Source: Pseudorhodobacter sp. E13
GTDB taxonomy: Bacteria > Pseudomonadota > Alphaproteobacteria > Rhodobacterales > Rhodobacteraceae
Assembly (NCBI RefSeq): GCF_003991405.1
Contig: NZ_RPEN01000149.1
Span: forward strand, 1-64,000
Reading direction: 5' to 3'
DNA: 64,000 nucleotides
Shown: one piece after another, positions 56,237 through 64,000 of the stretch
Position numbering within the stretch: position 1 is the stretch's first letter
Layout: each line of letters opens with the position of its first letter
Program-made: the position numbers and the translations under genes
Notes under the pieces: generated by a model
Seen by the model: the letters and a program-made list of their open reading frames with translations, nothing else
What the model was told of the DNA's origin: nothing
Database searches by the model: none

Positions 56237-57045
56237 CCCAGCCCCAACGCCGCATTCGCAGCCTCAACCGCCGCCGGATCGCCGGGAAAGCGCACGCCGA
56301 CCTCTTGCAAGGTCACGCAGGCCTCTGGCCCCTGGCCCAATTCACCCAGCGCCTTGCCCACTTTCATCAGGCTTTCGGCGGCCCGCGCCCCGGTCATATC
56401 GCCGGAAAACGCCTCCAGCCATGCCCGCGCCGCTTCGGATGTTTCGCCCAGTTGCGACAGCGCCTCACCGCGATAGAAATGCGCTTCGGCCGTCAGGGGC
56501 CCACCCGTATAGGTCTGGGCAAAGGTCGCAAAGAGGTCCGCGGCGCTGCGAAAGTCACCTTGACCGAGCACCTCCTTGGCCCGGTCAAAATCCGCTTGCT
56601 CATTGGTTGCCAGAGAGGTGCCGCCGGGAATGACGGGCGGTTGCACAGCGGGCGCCGTGGCCGGTGCCGTGCCCCCCAAGGGCGGGGCCTGGCCCACCTG
56701 GCTCAGATCGCCGCCTTCCAGCTCTACCAGACGGAATTCAATGTCATTGACCCGCCGCGTGCCATCCGTGACCACCTGATTAAGCCGGAACTCAAGGCTT
56801 TCGGTCTTGGCCGTCAATTGCGCAAGCGCGGCTTCGATCGTGTCGACCCGGTCCAGCAAAGCGCCGCCATAGCCGCCGCTTGCCGGGCCTGTGGTCGACA
56901 ATTCAGCCCGAAGCCCCTGCACGGCCCCGCCCAGAACCGTCAGTTCCTGCCGAATATCGGCCAGGGTTTGCGCGCGGTCCTGCGCAAACCCTGCCAGCGG
57001 CCAGACCGCCAGTATGATTGCTGCCGTAACACCCGCGCGCATCAT
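56227..57045 (-). CDS. cpoB: Tol-Pal system periplasmic protein CpoB (YbgF)
   Basis: The 272-residue protein has a signal peptide (MMRAGVTAAIILAVWPLAGFA), a coiled-coil region (about 25-115), a Pro/Ala-rich linker, and C-terminal TPR repeats (about 148-272; FDRAKEVLGQGDFRSAADLFATFAQTY). CpoB links peptidoglycan synthesis with Tol-driven outer-membrane constriction. It starts 3 bases after the pal stop. Confidence 0.93.
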   Translation of the reverse strand: MMRAGVTAAIILAVWPLAGFAQDRAQTLADIRQELTVLGGAVQGLRAELSTTGPASGGYGGALLDRVDTIEAALAQLTAKTESLEFRLNQVVTDGTRRVNDIEFRLVELEGGDLSQVGQAPPLGGTAPATAPAVQPPVIPGGTSLATNEQADFDRAKEVLGQGDFRSAADLFATFAQTYTGGPLTAEAHFYRGEALSQLGETSEAARAWLEAFSGDMTGARAAESLMKVGKALGELGQGPEACVTLQEVGVRFPGDPAAVEAANAALGLGCQ

Positions 57046-57048
57046 GGC

Positions 57049-57579
57049 TTAGCTACCTGCGCCCAGCGACAGAACCGTCACCGCACGGCGGTTGCGGCTA
57101 TAGCAATCCTCGGTCGAGCAGACCTCTACCGGGCGCTCCTTGCCATAAGACACGGTGCGGATACGGCTTGCGGCAACCCCTTGCGAAATCAGGAAGTTCT
57201 GCGCAGCCGAGGCACGGCGCGCGCCGAGTGCAAGGTTATACTGGCGGGTGCCCTGCTCATCGGCATGGCCTTCGATGATCAGCGCGTAATCGCTGTTGGT
57301 TTGCAGCCATTGCGCCTGCCCCGTCAGGGTTGCGCGGGCCTCATCGGACAGGGTGCTTTGATCCACGGCAAAGAACACGCGATCCCCCAGCGTCTGCTGG
57401 AAATAGGCCACAGAGCGCGGATCATCCGCACCGCCCAGACCCGTGCTGTCAATCCCGCCAGCGCCACCGGCACCCCCGGCCCCGCCAGCGCCACCAGCGC
57501 CAAAACGGTCGGGGTTGTTACAGGCCGCAAGGCCCAGCATCGCGATCAACCACATCGCCTTTGGTAGATAAGACATCAT
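57049..57579 (-). CDS. pal: Peptidoglycan-associated lipoprotein Pal
   Basis: The 176-residue protein has lipobox LAAC (Cys20), a flexible linker with five Ala-Gly-Gly units (28-42), and an OmpA-like peptidoglycan-binding domain (about 70-170; VYFAVDQSTL-like start, IIEGHADEQGTRQYNLALGARRA). It anchors the outer membrane to the cell wall and meets TolB. Confidence 0.97.
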   Translation of the reverse strand: MMSYLPKAMWLIAMLGLAACNNPDRFGAGGAGGAGGAGGAGGIDSTGLGGADDPRSVAYFQQTLGDRVFFAVDQSTLSDEARATLTGQAQWLQTNSDYALIIEGHADEQGTRQYNLALGARRASAAQNFLISQGVAASRIRTVSYGKERPVEVCSTEDCYSRNRRAVTVLSLGAGS

Positions 57580-57661
57580 TCCGTCCTTTGTTTATTGGCC
57601 TGATTACGACCACAGTAACAGGTTTGGACTGCCCTGTGAATCGGGCAATCATCACATAATT

Positions 57662-58999
57662 TTACGGCAGAAGCGGCGACCACGACGGGTCCGATGCCGC
57701 GCCATCGCTGCTGACCGGGCGCAGGTTGCGCCCCGTGATATCCACCGAATACAACGAGGATTGCCCCGCCGCCCCAGCGGTTTCGCGGGTGAACATGATC
57801 ACGCGACCATTGGGCGACCATGTCGGGCCCTCATCCAAGAACGAGGCGGTCAGCAACCGCTCTTCCGACCCGTCAACCCGCATCACGCCGATGTGGAACC
57901 GGCCCTGATGCTGCTTGGTAAAGGCGATCAGATCGCCGCGCGGGCTCCAGACCGGGGTGGAATAGCGGCCCGGACCGTTGGAAATGCGCTGCGGCTCGCC
58001 GCCACCTGCCGACATCACATAAATCTGCTGGGTGCCGGACCGGTCGGATTCAAACACGATACGGCTGCCATCCGGGCTGTAATCCGGCGCGGTTTCAATC
58101 GAGGGCGCATTGGTCAGCCGCGACAAGGTGCCGGAATTGGTATCCACGGTGTAAAGGTCGCTGTTGCCGCCCTGCTCAAGGCTGAACACCACTGTCCGCC
58201 CATCCGGCGCAAAGCGCGGCGCAAAGGTCATGGTGCCGGGCTGGTCGCCCAAGGCGCGGGCCTGCACCGATGCCACATCCATCAGGTAGATCTTCGGAAA
58301 GCCCGACTGATACGATGTATACAGGATACGATCCCCCGAAGGCGAAAAGCGCGGGGCCAGCACGATAGAACGGCTGTCGGTCAGATATTGCACATTGGCC
58401 CCATCGTAATCCATCACCGCCAAACGCTTGGCCCGCTGGTTCTTTGGCCCGGTTTCCGAAACAAAGACCACACGGCTGTCAAAATAGCCGCCCTCACCGG
58501 TGATCCGGCTGTAAACCGCATCGGCCACCTTATGCGCCATGCGCCGCCAGCTTTGCGTGGTGCCGGCAAATTGCAGCCCCTCGCCCATCTGCTGACCCGA
58601 GAAAATATCGAACAGGCGGAATTTCACCACGATGCGGTCGCCGCTCGCACTTACTGCGCCCGTGACCAGCGCCTGCGCGTTGATCGCTTTCCAATCGCCG
58701 TAAGCCACCGGTGCGTCAAAGCTGCTGATCCGGCCCACATGGGCGCTGGCCGGGATTTCCCGGAACAATCCGGTGCCCGACAGATCCGACGCGATCACCC
58801 GCGCAAGGTTCTTGGCATATTCGCCCGCAGCCCCGTTCTCGGCCACGAAATCGGGCACGGCAAAGGGCAAAGGCTCGATCACGCCTTCGACGATTTCAAT
58901 CCGAAGCGGGCCGTTCTGCGCCACCACCGGGGCTGCAACCAGCCCGCCAAACATCAAGCCAAGCGCAAGCAATAGGCCGAAGGGTCTCTGATAGGTCAT
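57662..58999 (-). CDS. tolB: Tol-Pal system beta-propeller protein TolB
   Basis: The 445-residue protein has a signal peptide ending near VAAPVVAQ, an N-terminal alpha/beta domain (about 30-165) and a six-bladed WD-like propeller with repeated [12 protein letters not shown] and [16 protein letters not shown] blades. It binds Pal and TolA in the periplasm. Its start overlaps the tolA stop by 4 bases and it precedes pal by 82 bases. Confidence 0.97.
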   Translation of the reverse strand: MTYQRPFGLLLALGLMFGGLVAAPVVAQNGPLRIEIVEGVIEPLPFAVPDFVAENGAAGEYAKNLARVIASDLSGTGLFREIPASAHVGRISSFDAPVAYGDWKAINAQALVTGAVSASGDRIVVKFRLFDIFSGQQMGEGLQFAGTTQSWRRMAHKVADAVYSRITGEGGYFDSRVVFVSETGPKNQRAKRLAVMDYDGANVQYLTDSRSIVLAPRFSPSGDRILYTSYQSGFPKIYLMDVASVQARALGDQPGTMTFAPRFAPDGRTVVFSLEQGGNSDLYTVDTNSGTLSRLTNAPSIETAPDYSPDGSRIVFESDRSGTQQIYVMSAGGGEPQRISNGPGRYSTPVWSPRGDLIAFTKQHQGRFHIGVMRVDGSEERLLTASFLDEGPTWSPNGRVIMFTRETAGAAGQSSLYSVDITGRNLRPVSSDGAASDPSWSPLLP

Positions 59000-60150
59000 T
59001 TGATCCTCATTCTCTCCGGGTTGAAGACAAGTTCCAGGTTACGCCACTGATCATATTTGTCAGGGGGAAGTTGGAAGCCATTGGCACCGCACAAGATCAC
59101 AGCCCGCCGCCCTGCCTCAAAGGCCTGACGCGCGGCACCTTCCGATCCGCCGGTGAATTCCGTCATGGTGATAGAGCCGATATCGGGCTTGCCATCCTGC
59201 CCCAGCGCCACCGCAATCGTCACCGTGACTTGCAACGCCTCGGACGACAAAGAGCCGACGTTCCAGCAAGCCTGCACCGCTACACGCAGCGCATCTTTCT
59301 CGCCTGCGGTCATCGGCGGGCCGCTGGGGGCGGTCGCGGGGGCCTCGGTCGCGGCACCGCCTGCGGTGGCGGCGGCCACGGCCTCGGCAATCGCATCGCG
59401 CGGCACATCCGGGGTGGTGGTGGGCGTTGCGGGCGCGTCAGTCGGCGCCGCCTCGGCCCGGCGCGCAGGGCGCGGTTTCGGGCGGGACGAGGCCGAAGGC
59501 GCCAGCGGTTCGGCCTTGTTGGCCTCGGTCGCAAGCTCGGTGCCTGCTTCCTGTTGCGCGGCTTCGGGTTTTTCTTCTTCGACCACAACCGCGTCCGGTG
59601 TCGCCTCTGGCGTCACGGCGGGGGCCGGTGTAGGGGCCACAACCGCATCCGGCGCAGGCGCTTCGGTGGGCTGCGGGGCCACACGATCGGCCGGTTTCGG
59701 ACGCGGGCGCGAACTGACCGTCGGCGCAAGAACCGGCGGCTCATCCACGGCCACAGGTGCGGGGGGCGTGGGGTCTTCGGGCGCTTGCGGCACAGGCTCG
59801 GGCGCGGTTTCGACCACATCGGGGGCGGCTTCCGGCGCAGGCTCCGGCTCGGGGCGCGGCGGTGGCGGTTGCGTCACAACCGGCGGCGTTTCGGGCTGCG
59901 GGGTCGGTGCCGGGGTTTCCTCGGCCGGGGTCACGGGCGTGGGCGTTGCAATATCGGTTTGCGGGGCCTCCGGTGCCGGGGCCGTGGGCGATGCCGCCTG
60001 AATCGCCTCAAACTCGGCGCTCGACAACAACGACACTTCGGTCACTGCAATCTCGGGGGCCTCATCATGGCGGATGAAAAACCCGCCAATCAACGCCCAC
60101 AGGATCAGGCCGACATGTCCGATGCCTGAAAAGAGAATCCCCTTGTCCAT
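58996..60150 (-). CDS. tolA: TolA-like cell envelope protein
   Basis: The 384-residue protein has one N-terminal transmembrane helix (about 3-25), a long low-complexity middle rich in Pro, Ala, Glu and Thr (about 50-265) that should span the periplasm, and a C-terminal globular domain (about 280-384) with [26 protein letters not shown] and a closing [11 protein letters not shown]. That end is the TolA/TonB C-terminal fold (the VRxxWN pattern). It transmits energy from TolQR to TolB-Pal. The ATG at 60150 is preferred to a GTG one codon upstream. Confidence 0.92.
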   Translation of the reverse strand: MDKGILFSGIGHVGLILWALIGGFFIRHDEAPEIAVTEVSLLSSAEFEAIQAASPTAPAPEAPQTDIATPTPVTPAEETPAPTPQPETPPVVTQPPPPRPEPEPAPEAAPDVVETAPEPVPQAPEDPTPPAPVAVDEPPVLAPTVSSRPRPKPADRVAPQPTEAPAPDAVVAPTPAPAVTPEATPDAVVVEEEKPEAAQQEAGTELATEANKAEPLAPSASSRPKPRPARRAEAAPTDAPATPTTTPDVPRDAIAEAVAAATAGGAATEAPATAPSGPPMTAGEKDALRVAVQACWNVGSLSSEALQVTVTIAVALGQDGKPDIGSITMTEFTGGSEGAARQAFEAGRRAVILCGANGFQLPPDKYDQWRNLELVFNPERMRIK

Positions 60151-60159
60151 CACGTCAGC

Positions 60160-60630
60160 CTAGCCGCCCGACGCGCCAAAAGACGGCCCGTCCGTATCGG
60201 TTACAAGCCCGATATTGCGGAACCCGCCTGCATTCAGCGCCCCCATCACCTGCGCCACACGGGCATAGGGAATAGTCCCATCGGCGCGCAGGAAAATCTT
60301 GTCGCTGGTCCGCTCGGCCGCGACGGCTTGCAATTTCGGGATCAGATCGGCATCCGCCACTTCCTGACTCTGGATCAGCAACCGACCATCGGCGGCCATG
60401 GTGATCGTCAGCGGCTCTTCCTGTTCGGTCGGAAGCGCGGTCGCAGCGGTTTTCGGCAATTCGATCGGCACGCCCACGGTCAACATCGGGGCCGCGACCA
60501 TGAAAATGATCAGCAGCACCAGCATCACGTCGACAAAGGGCGTGACGTTGATCTCGGACATCGCGGCAGATTTGCCCCGCCGCCGCCCGCGCCGCCCGCC
60601 GCCCGATTTTTTCATGACCCCTGCGCCCAT
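60160..60630 (-). CDS. tolR: Tol-Pal system protein TolR
   Basis: The 156-residue ExbD/TolR protein has a basic N terminus (about 1-22), MSEINVTPFVDVMLVLLIIFMVAAPMLT (the membrane helix with the proton-path Asp), and a periplasmic domain. A second start at codon 6 (MKKSGGG) is possible. It begins 3 bases after tolQ. Confidence 0.96.
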   Translation of the reverse strand: MGAGVMKKSGGGRRGRRRGKSAAMSEINVTPFVDVMLVLLIIFMVAAPMLTVGVPIELPKTAATALPTEQEEPLTITMAADGRLLIQSQEVADADLIPKLQAVAAERTSDKIFLRADGTIPYARVAQVMGALNAGGFRNIGLVTDTDGPSFGASGG

Positions 60631-60633
60631 GGC

Positions 60634-61329
60634 TCAGGAATCCAACTGGCGCGACAGGATCGTGGCAAATTCATCGGCAAAGGCTTCATAGCCGCCGATG
60701 ATCCGCTCACTGTCGGAATTCAGCTTGTTGTAAAACACCACCGCCGGAATAGCGGCGATCAGGCCGATCCCGGTGGCCAGCAGCGCCTCGGCAATACCGG
60801 GGGCCACAACGGCAAGATTGGTGTTCTGGCTCAGCGCAATCTGTTCAAACGCGTGCTTGATGCCCCAAACGGTGCCGAACAAGCCGATAAACGGCGCGGT
60901 GGACCCGGTGGTCGCCAGAAAGGACAAGCCGTTGTTCAACCCTTCGCTTTCCTTGGCAATCGCCACATCCATGCTGCGGTCAATCCGGGCCTGCGCGCCT
61001 GCGATCAGCCCACCATCATCACGGTGACTGCGCCGCCATTCCAACATGCCCGCCGCGAAAATCCGTTCGGACGCGCCGCGCGGCTCCGACCCGATCTTTT
61101 CGAACAGTTCATCCAGCGGCTCGCCCGACCAGAAGGCCCGGTCAAAAATCGCGGCCTCACGCTTGGCAAGGCGATAGGCGATATGTTTGCGGATGATGAT
61201 GGCCCATGACCAAAAGGACATGACCAGCAGCATCAGCATCACCAGCTTCACTGTCAGGGTTGCGCGCGCAAAAAGCGCCAGCATCGAGAAATCAATCTCC
61301 CGCGCCGCCGCAAGGGTATCCGTTTCCAT
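60634..61329 (-). CDS. tolQ: Tol-Pal system protein TolQ
   Basis: The 231-residue MotA/TolQ/ExbB channel has three helices (about 22-44, 135-160 and 172-195), with TTGSTAPFIGLFGTVWGIKHAF and the Thr/Gly-rich EALLATGIGLIAAIPAVVFYNKL. It forms the proton-driven motor with TolR. It precedes tolR by 3 bases and follows ybgC by 144 bases, so an extra promoter between the two is possible. Confidence 0.97.
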   Translation of the reverse strand: METDTLAAAREIDFSMLALFARATLTVKLVMLMLLVMSFWSWAIIIRKHIAYRLAKREAAIFDRAFWSGEPLDELFEKIGSEPRGASERIFAAGMLEWRRSHRDDGGLIAGAQARIDRSMDVAIAKESEGLNNGLSFLATTGSTAPFIGLFGTVWGIKHAFEQIALSQNTNLAVVAPGIAEALLATGIGLIAAIPAVVFYNKLNSDSERIIGGYEAFADEFATILSRQLDS

Positions 61330-61473
61330 ATCGCCTGCTCTTCTCTTATTGGGCCGTTCTTCGGCCTTGGTTCCGGCAATTCTATCCGTTTTTCAAGGCA
61401 AATGCCAATAGAGCATAACGCAAACGCGCGGGAAGCCGCCGTTTGGCCCGGTCACGTCGATGTTATCACCCGC

Positions 61474-61866
61474 TCAGGACGCGCCGATCTGGTGGCGCAG
61501 TGCCTCTGGCAGGCGGGCGGGGCGGCCCTCTGAGGTCAGACAAACCAATGTAACTTGGGCGGTGAACAGCACTTCCTCGCCGCGCAGCACGCATTGCGCC
61601 AAGGTCAGGCGCGCGCCGCTGGCGGTTTCAAGAATTGTGCGCACTTGCAATATATCGTCATAAACCGCTGGGCGCAGATAGTCCGCCACCACCCGGCGCA
61701 CCGCAAAAACCAGCCCCTGCTCGGCCCGAAGCGCCGCCTGATCCACCCCAAGGCCGCGCACCCATTCGCTGCGCGCGCGTTCGATAAATTTCAGGTAATT
61801 GGCGTAATACACAATCCCCGCAAGGTCGGTATCTTCGTAATAGACCCGCAGATCAAAGCGATGCAT
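61474..61866 (-). CDS. ybgC: Tol-Pal-associated acyl-CoA thioesterase YbgC
   Basis: The 130-residue hotdog protein has VYYEDTDLAGIVYYANYLKFIERARSEWVRGLG, the YbgC signature with its catalytic Asp. It hydrolyses short acyl-CoA or acyl-ACP and is thought to link lipid metabolism to the Tol-Pal complex. It heads the tol operon. A GTG one codon upstream is possible. Confidence 0.95.
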   Translation of the reverse strand: MHRFDLRVYYEDTDLAGIVYYANYLKFIERARSEWVRGLGVDQAALRAEQGLVFAVRRVVADYLRPAVYDDILQVRTILETASGARLTLAQCVLRGEEVLFTAQVTLVCLTSEGRPARLPEALRHQIGAS

Positions 61867-62086
61867 CACAACTGCCCCCTTTTGCCTGCCACAGGGCTAG
61901 CGCGCAGAGGGCAACAGGGCAAGCCACAAGCTATCGCCCCAACACGGAAACAATACGTGCCGATCCGCATCATTGACGACGCAACAGCACCTAAAAATTG
62001 TCACAAAGTTAGCGATAATCCTCCCTAATTGGGCCGGATTGTTCCTGCATCCTGACCCAATCGAGCAATTAACAAGTGAGTATGAC

Positions 62087-62410
62087 ATGAAGAAAATATC
62101 TTTGACCCTGGCAACGTCCAGCCTGCTCTTTCAAAACACCGGCGCACGTGCCGATGCCCCAAATCTTGCGGAACTGATGGCAGAGCCGTCCTTTGCGCCC
62201 CATCCCGTGCTGGTCGCCATTCTGGCACTGGTGGGCATGGCCTGCCTCGTCCTGATGGCCCGCACCCCGTTTTCTGACATGGGCAAGGGCGGCTGGGCGC
62301 TGCCGCGCAAACCCTTCGGAGGGCTGCCGCTGTTCTGGCTGTCCAAACGGACCAGCCTCGCCTTGCTGGCAACCCTTGCTGTCAGCACCTCGATGATCGG
62401 CATGGCCTGA
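62087..62410 (+). CDS. Small membrane protein of unknown function
   Basis: The 107-residue protein has an N-terminal signal-like segment (MKKISLTLATSSLLFQNTGA), a hydrophobic helix at about 41-57 (PVLVAILALVGMACLVLM), a loop with RTPFSDMGKGGWALPRKPFGGLPLFWLSKR, and a final helix (about 88-105). I do not recognise it. It is divergent from ybgC, with 220 bases of upstream DNA, and is convergent with another unknown gene. The SD is weak (AGTGAG). It may be a two-helix membrane or periplasmic accessory protein. Confidence 0.6.
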   Translation: MKKISLTLATSSLLFQNTGARADAPNLAELMAEPSFAPHPVLVAILALVGMACLVLMARTPFSDMGKGGWALPRKPFGGLPLFWLSKRTSLALLATLAVSTSMIGMA

Positions 62411-62426
62411 TCACCTCTGCACAATT

Positions 62427-62459
62427 CGGGGGCGCGTCTTTCAGGTTTCCGCGCCCCCG
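62427..62459. terminator. GC-rich hairpin after the small membrane protein gene
   Basis: CGGGGGCGCG (62427-62436) pairs with CGCGCCCCCG (62450-62459) around a 13-base loop, 17 bases past the stop. Only two T residues follow, so its strength as an intrinsic terminator is uncertain; it could serve both convergent genes. Confidence 0.5.
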
Positions 62460-62487
62460 TTGATCGCCCCGCATTGCGCGCGCAGGC

Positions 62488-63114
62488 CTATTGCGCCGCG
62501 TGCTGCATCCGGGCCGCCAGACGCAAAGCATGGCTTTTGTCCTGCGCAGCGACAGGCATCACCGGGTCATAGCCCGCCCGGATCAAGGCACCGATCTCAG
62601 GCCGCAGCACCACCGTGTCTCCGGCCTTCACCATGGGCGACCGCGCGCGAAACGCCGTATCCGACCACAGCAAAATCACCTGCACCGCCTGGTTCAACGC
62701 CAGCACATCCGCCGAAACCGCCTCCAGCTCGGCATCCATCCGCACAAAGACAAAGGCCGCCTTGATCGCACCATCCGCCTCAAAGCGGAAACTGCGGTAT
62801 TGGTTGGCGCCCGCCGCCTCCAGCCGATGGGTCAGCGCCTCCAGATCGGGGATCATCTCGCCCAAACGCGGCACCGCCCGCAACTCCGCCCAATCCGTCA
62901 GGAAAAACACCATAAGGTTCGCACCCAACTCGGGGTCCGTCTCGGCCATCTTGTGACCGGCAAGCGCCACAACCGCCTCCACCGCGCCCTTCACAACAGC
63001 CAACGTCGCCTCTGTCACACCAAAGACCACGGGCACGATGGGCCGCGCCCAGCGCGCAAACAAATATTGCCCATCGGCCCGCGTGAACAACGCTTCTACC
63101 TCTGCTGGCTCCAT
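62488..63114 (-). CDS. Conserved-looking protein of unknown function
   Basis: The 208-residue protein is cytoplasmic and has no membrane helix. Its segments FARWARPIVPVVFGV, FFLTDWAELRAVPRLGEMIPDLEAL, YRSFRFEADGAIKAAFVFVRMD and IGALIRAGYDPVMPVA suggest a mixed alpha/beta fold. I cannot assign a family. It lies between ruvB (same strand, 205 bases upstream) and a convergent small membrane protein gene, in a place where related genomes usually have ruvB and ybgC close together. The ATG has GGAGGAA upstream. Confidence 0.7.
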   Translation of the reverse strand: MEPAEVEALFTRADGQYLFARWARPIVPVVFGVTEATLAVVKGAVEAVVALAGHKMAETDPELGANLMVFFLTDWAELRAVPRLGEMIPDLEALTHRLEAAGANQYRSFRFEADGAIKAAFVFVRMDAELEAVSADVLALNQAVQVILLWSDTAFRARSPMVKAGDTVVLRPEIGALIRAGYDPVMPVAAQDKSHALRLAARMQHAAQ

Positions 63115-63185
63115 TGGTTCCTCCTGTCTGGCCTTGCCCCTCCTACCGCAAGGCTCAGGGCCAGAACAAGCAACTGCTCGCAGAT

Positions 63186-63206
63186 TTCATCTTGGCAAAA
63201 ATACCT
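63186..63206 (+). repeat. Dispersed intergenic element, copy D
   Basis: The sequence is TTCATCTTGGC, then AA, then AAATACCT. It lies between ruvB and the unknown gene, both read on the minus strand; the element itself has plus orientation. Confidence 0.75.
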
Positions 63207-63319
63207 GCCCGCTTTGCCACCCAATCCCACCGCCCGAGTGAACGCCCGTGGCAACGCCGCCGCAGCGGGGGGTCAATCCCCCCCAAGGTGGCTCCCCCGC
63301 CCCGGCCAAACGACCGATC

Positions 63320-64000
63320 CTATTTCACCTCGAATAAATCGCTCTGCCCCGGCGGGCGCGGGGCCTCCAGCCCCAGATGCCGCCAGGCACGGGCGGCCAG
63401 CATCCGCCCGCGCGGCGTGCGCTGTATAAGGCCTTGCTGCAACAGATAAGGCTCGATCACTTCCTCCAGCGCATCGCGCGCCTCCGACAGCGCGGCCGAG
63501 ATGGTTTCCACCCCCACCGGCCCGCCGCCGTAATGCTCGGCCAGCAACATCATATACCGCCGGTCCGCCCCATCGAGGCCCAGATGATCCACCCCCAGCC
63601 GCGTCAACGCGCGGTCGGCAATTTCGCGGGTCAAGCGCCCGTCCCCTTCGACCAGCACAAAATCCACCACCCGCCGCAACAAGCGCCCGGCAATCCGGGG
63701 CGTGCCGCGCGCGCGCTTGGCAATCTCCCGCGTGCCCTCGGGCTCGGCTTTCACCCCCATCAGCCGCGCCCCGCGCGTGACAATCAGGTCCAGCTCATCC
63801 TCGGTGTAAAACACCAACCGCGTCGGAATGCCGAAGCGGTCGCGCAGCGGTGTGGTCAACAACCCCAACCGTGTCGTGGCCCCCACCAGCGTAAAGGGCT
63901 GCAAATCTATCCGCACCGTGCGCGCAGCAGGCCCCTCACCGATCACCAGATCCAGCGCGAAATCCTCCATCGCGGGATACAGCACCTCTTCGACCACCGG
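63320..64000 (-). CDS. ruvB: Holliday junction branch migration ATPase RuvB, C-terminal part
   Basis: RuvB drives branch migration with RuvA at Holliday junctions. The visible 226 codons start in the AAA domain: [43 protein letters not shown] (sensor 1 and arginine-finger region), then the winged-helix C terminus ending [14 protein letters not shown]. The gene runs off the window, so Walker A and B are not seen. ruvA and ruvC would lie beyond the edge. This is a true gene cut by the window, not a broken one. Confidence 0.97.
   Translation of the reverse strand, partial: PVVEEVLYPAMEDFALDLVIGEGPAARTVRIDLQPFTLVGATTRLGLLTTPLRDRFGIPTRLVFYTEDELDLIVTRGARLMGVKAEPEGTREIAKRARGTPRIAGRLLRRVVDFVLVEGDGRLTREIADRALTRLGVDHLGLDGADRRYMMLLAEHYGGGPVGVETISAALSEARDALEEVIEPYLLQQGLIQRTPRGRMLAARAWRHLGLEAPRPPGQSDLFEVK

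Noticed and set aside
59071-60129. A 352-codon Gly/Arg-rich frame opposite tolA
   Set aside because: It is the complement of the Pro/Ala-rich tolA middle section and has no independent evidence.

Overview
The window is a 64 kb piece of a GC-rich alphaproteobacterial chromosome, most likely of the family Rhodobacteraceae (order Rhodobacterales). This rests on content and layout: the ybgC-tolQRAB-pal-cpoB-tilS-ftsH block next to ruvB, rplU-rpmA-obg-proB, a ChpT phosphotransferase of the CtrA relay, an olsB-olsA ornithine lipid pair, heme A synthase CtaA and a bactofilin. It is almost entirely ordinary chromosomal DNA. I see no prophage, transposase, CRISPR array, toxin-antitoxin pair or defence island.

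Layout. 1-498 is a noncoding stretch of lower GC with two strong dyads. 499-9085 holds mixed metabolism: an amidohydrolase, bactofilin, a hotdog thioesterase, a crotonase without its catalytic glutamates, an MFS transporter, M32 carboxypeptidase coupled to ctaA, and an outer-membrane MipA-like protein. 9220-14851 holds trmJ, a ThiE-like protein, olsBA, a DUF3553 protein, chpT, an ADP-ribosylglycohydrolase and a GNAT enzyme. 14912-24415 is the proA / proB-obg / rpmA-rplU region; proA and proB are separated by a complete four-gene Mla-like lipid transporter on the opposite strand. 24680-27785 is a compact arsenate resistance operon: an ArsR-ArsC fusion, a GAPDH and ArsJ.

27782-40143 holds an aldolase, a CbiX-like chelatase, NnrU, SelO, tRNA-Arg(TCT), a UDP-sugar epimerase, kdsD and a kdsB-like gene, transporters, and an ArgP/ACT/LysE-type exporter module. 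40205-48043 holds a YebC-family regulator, a lipoprotein with an SLC13 transporter, a YmdB phosphoesterase, and the helicase and endonuclease of the ligase-associated DNA repair set. 48080-51041 is a one-carbon block (folD, chorismate mutase, fhs). 51318-56236 holds a candidate 28-residue membrane protein, a MOSC protein, a Tam-type methyltransferase, ftsH and tilS. 56227-61866 is the Tol-Pal envelope machine. 62087-63114 holds two genes of unknown function, and the window ends inside ruvB.

Functionally the region leans toward the envelope: Tol-Pal, the Mla-like lipid transporter, ornithine lipids, Kdo-type sugar genes and bactofilin. The signals I rate highest for follow-up are: a short dispersed element present in four near-identical copies plus one variant, all in the same orientation and all between genes; a perfect CtrA-type site upstream of olsBA and close to chpT; an arsenic operator that overlaps the start codon of an apparently leaderless message; proteins of known folds that lack canonical active-site residues (crotonase, ThiE-like, KdsB-like); and a 17-nt inverted repeat between ymdB and an SLC13 gene. 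I did not find a clearly new multi-gene system.
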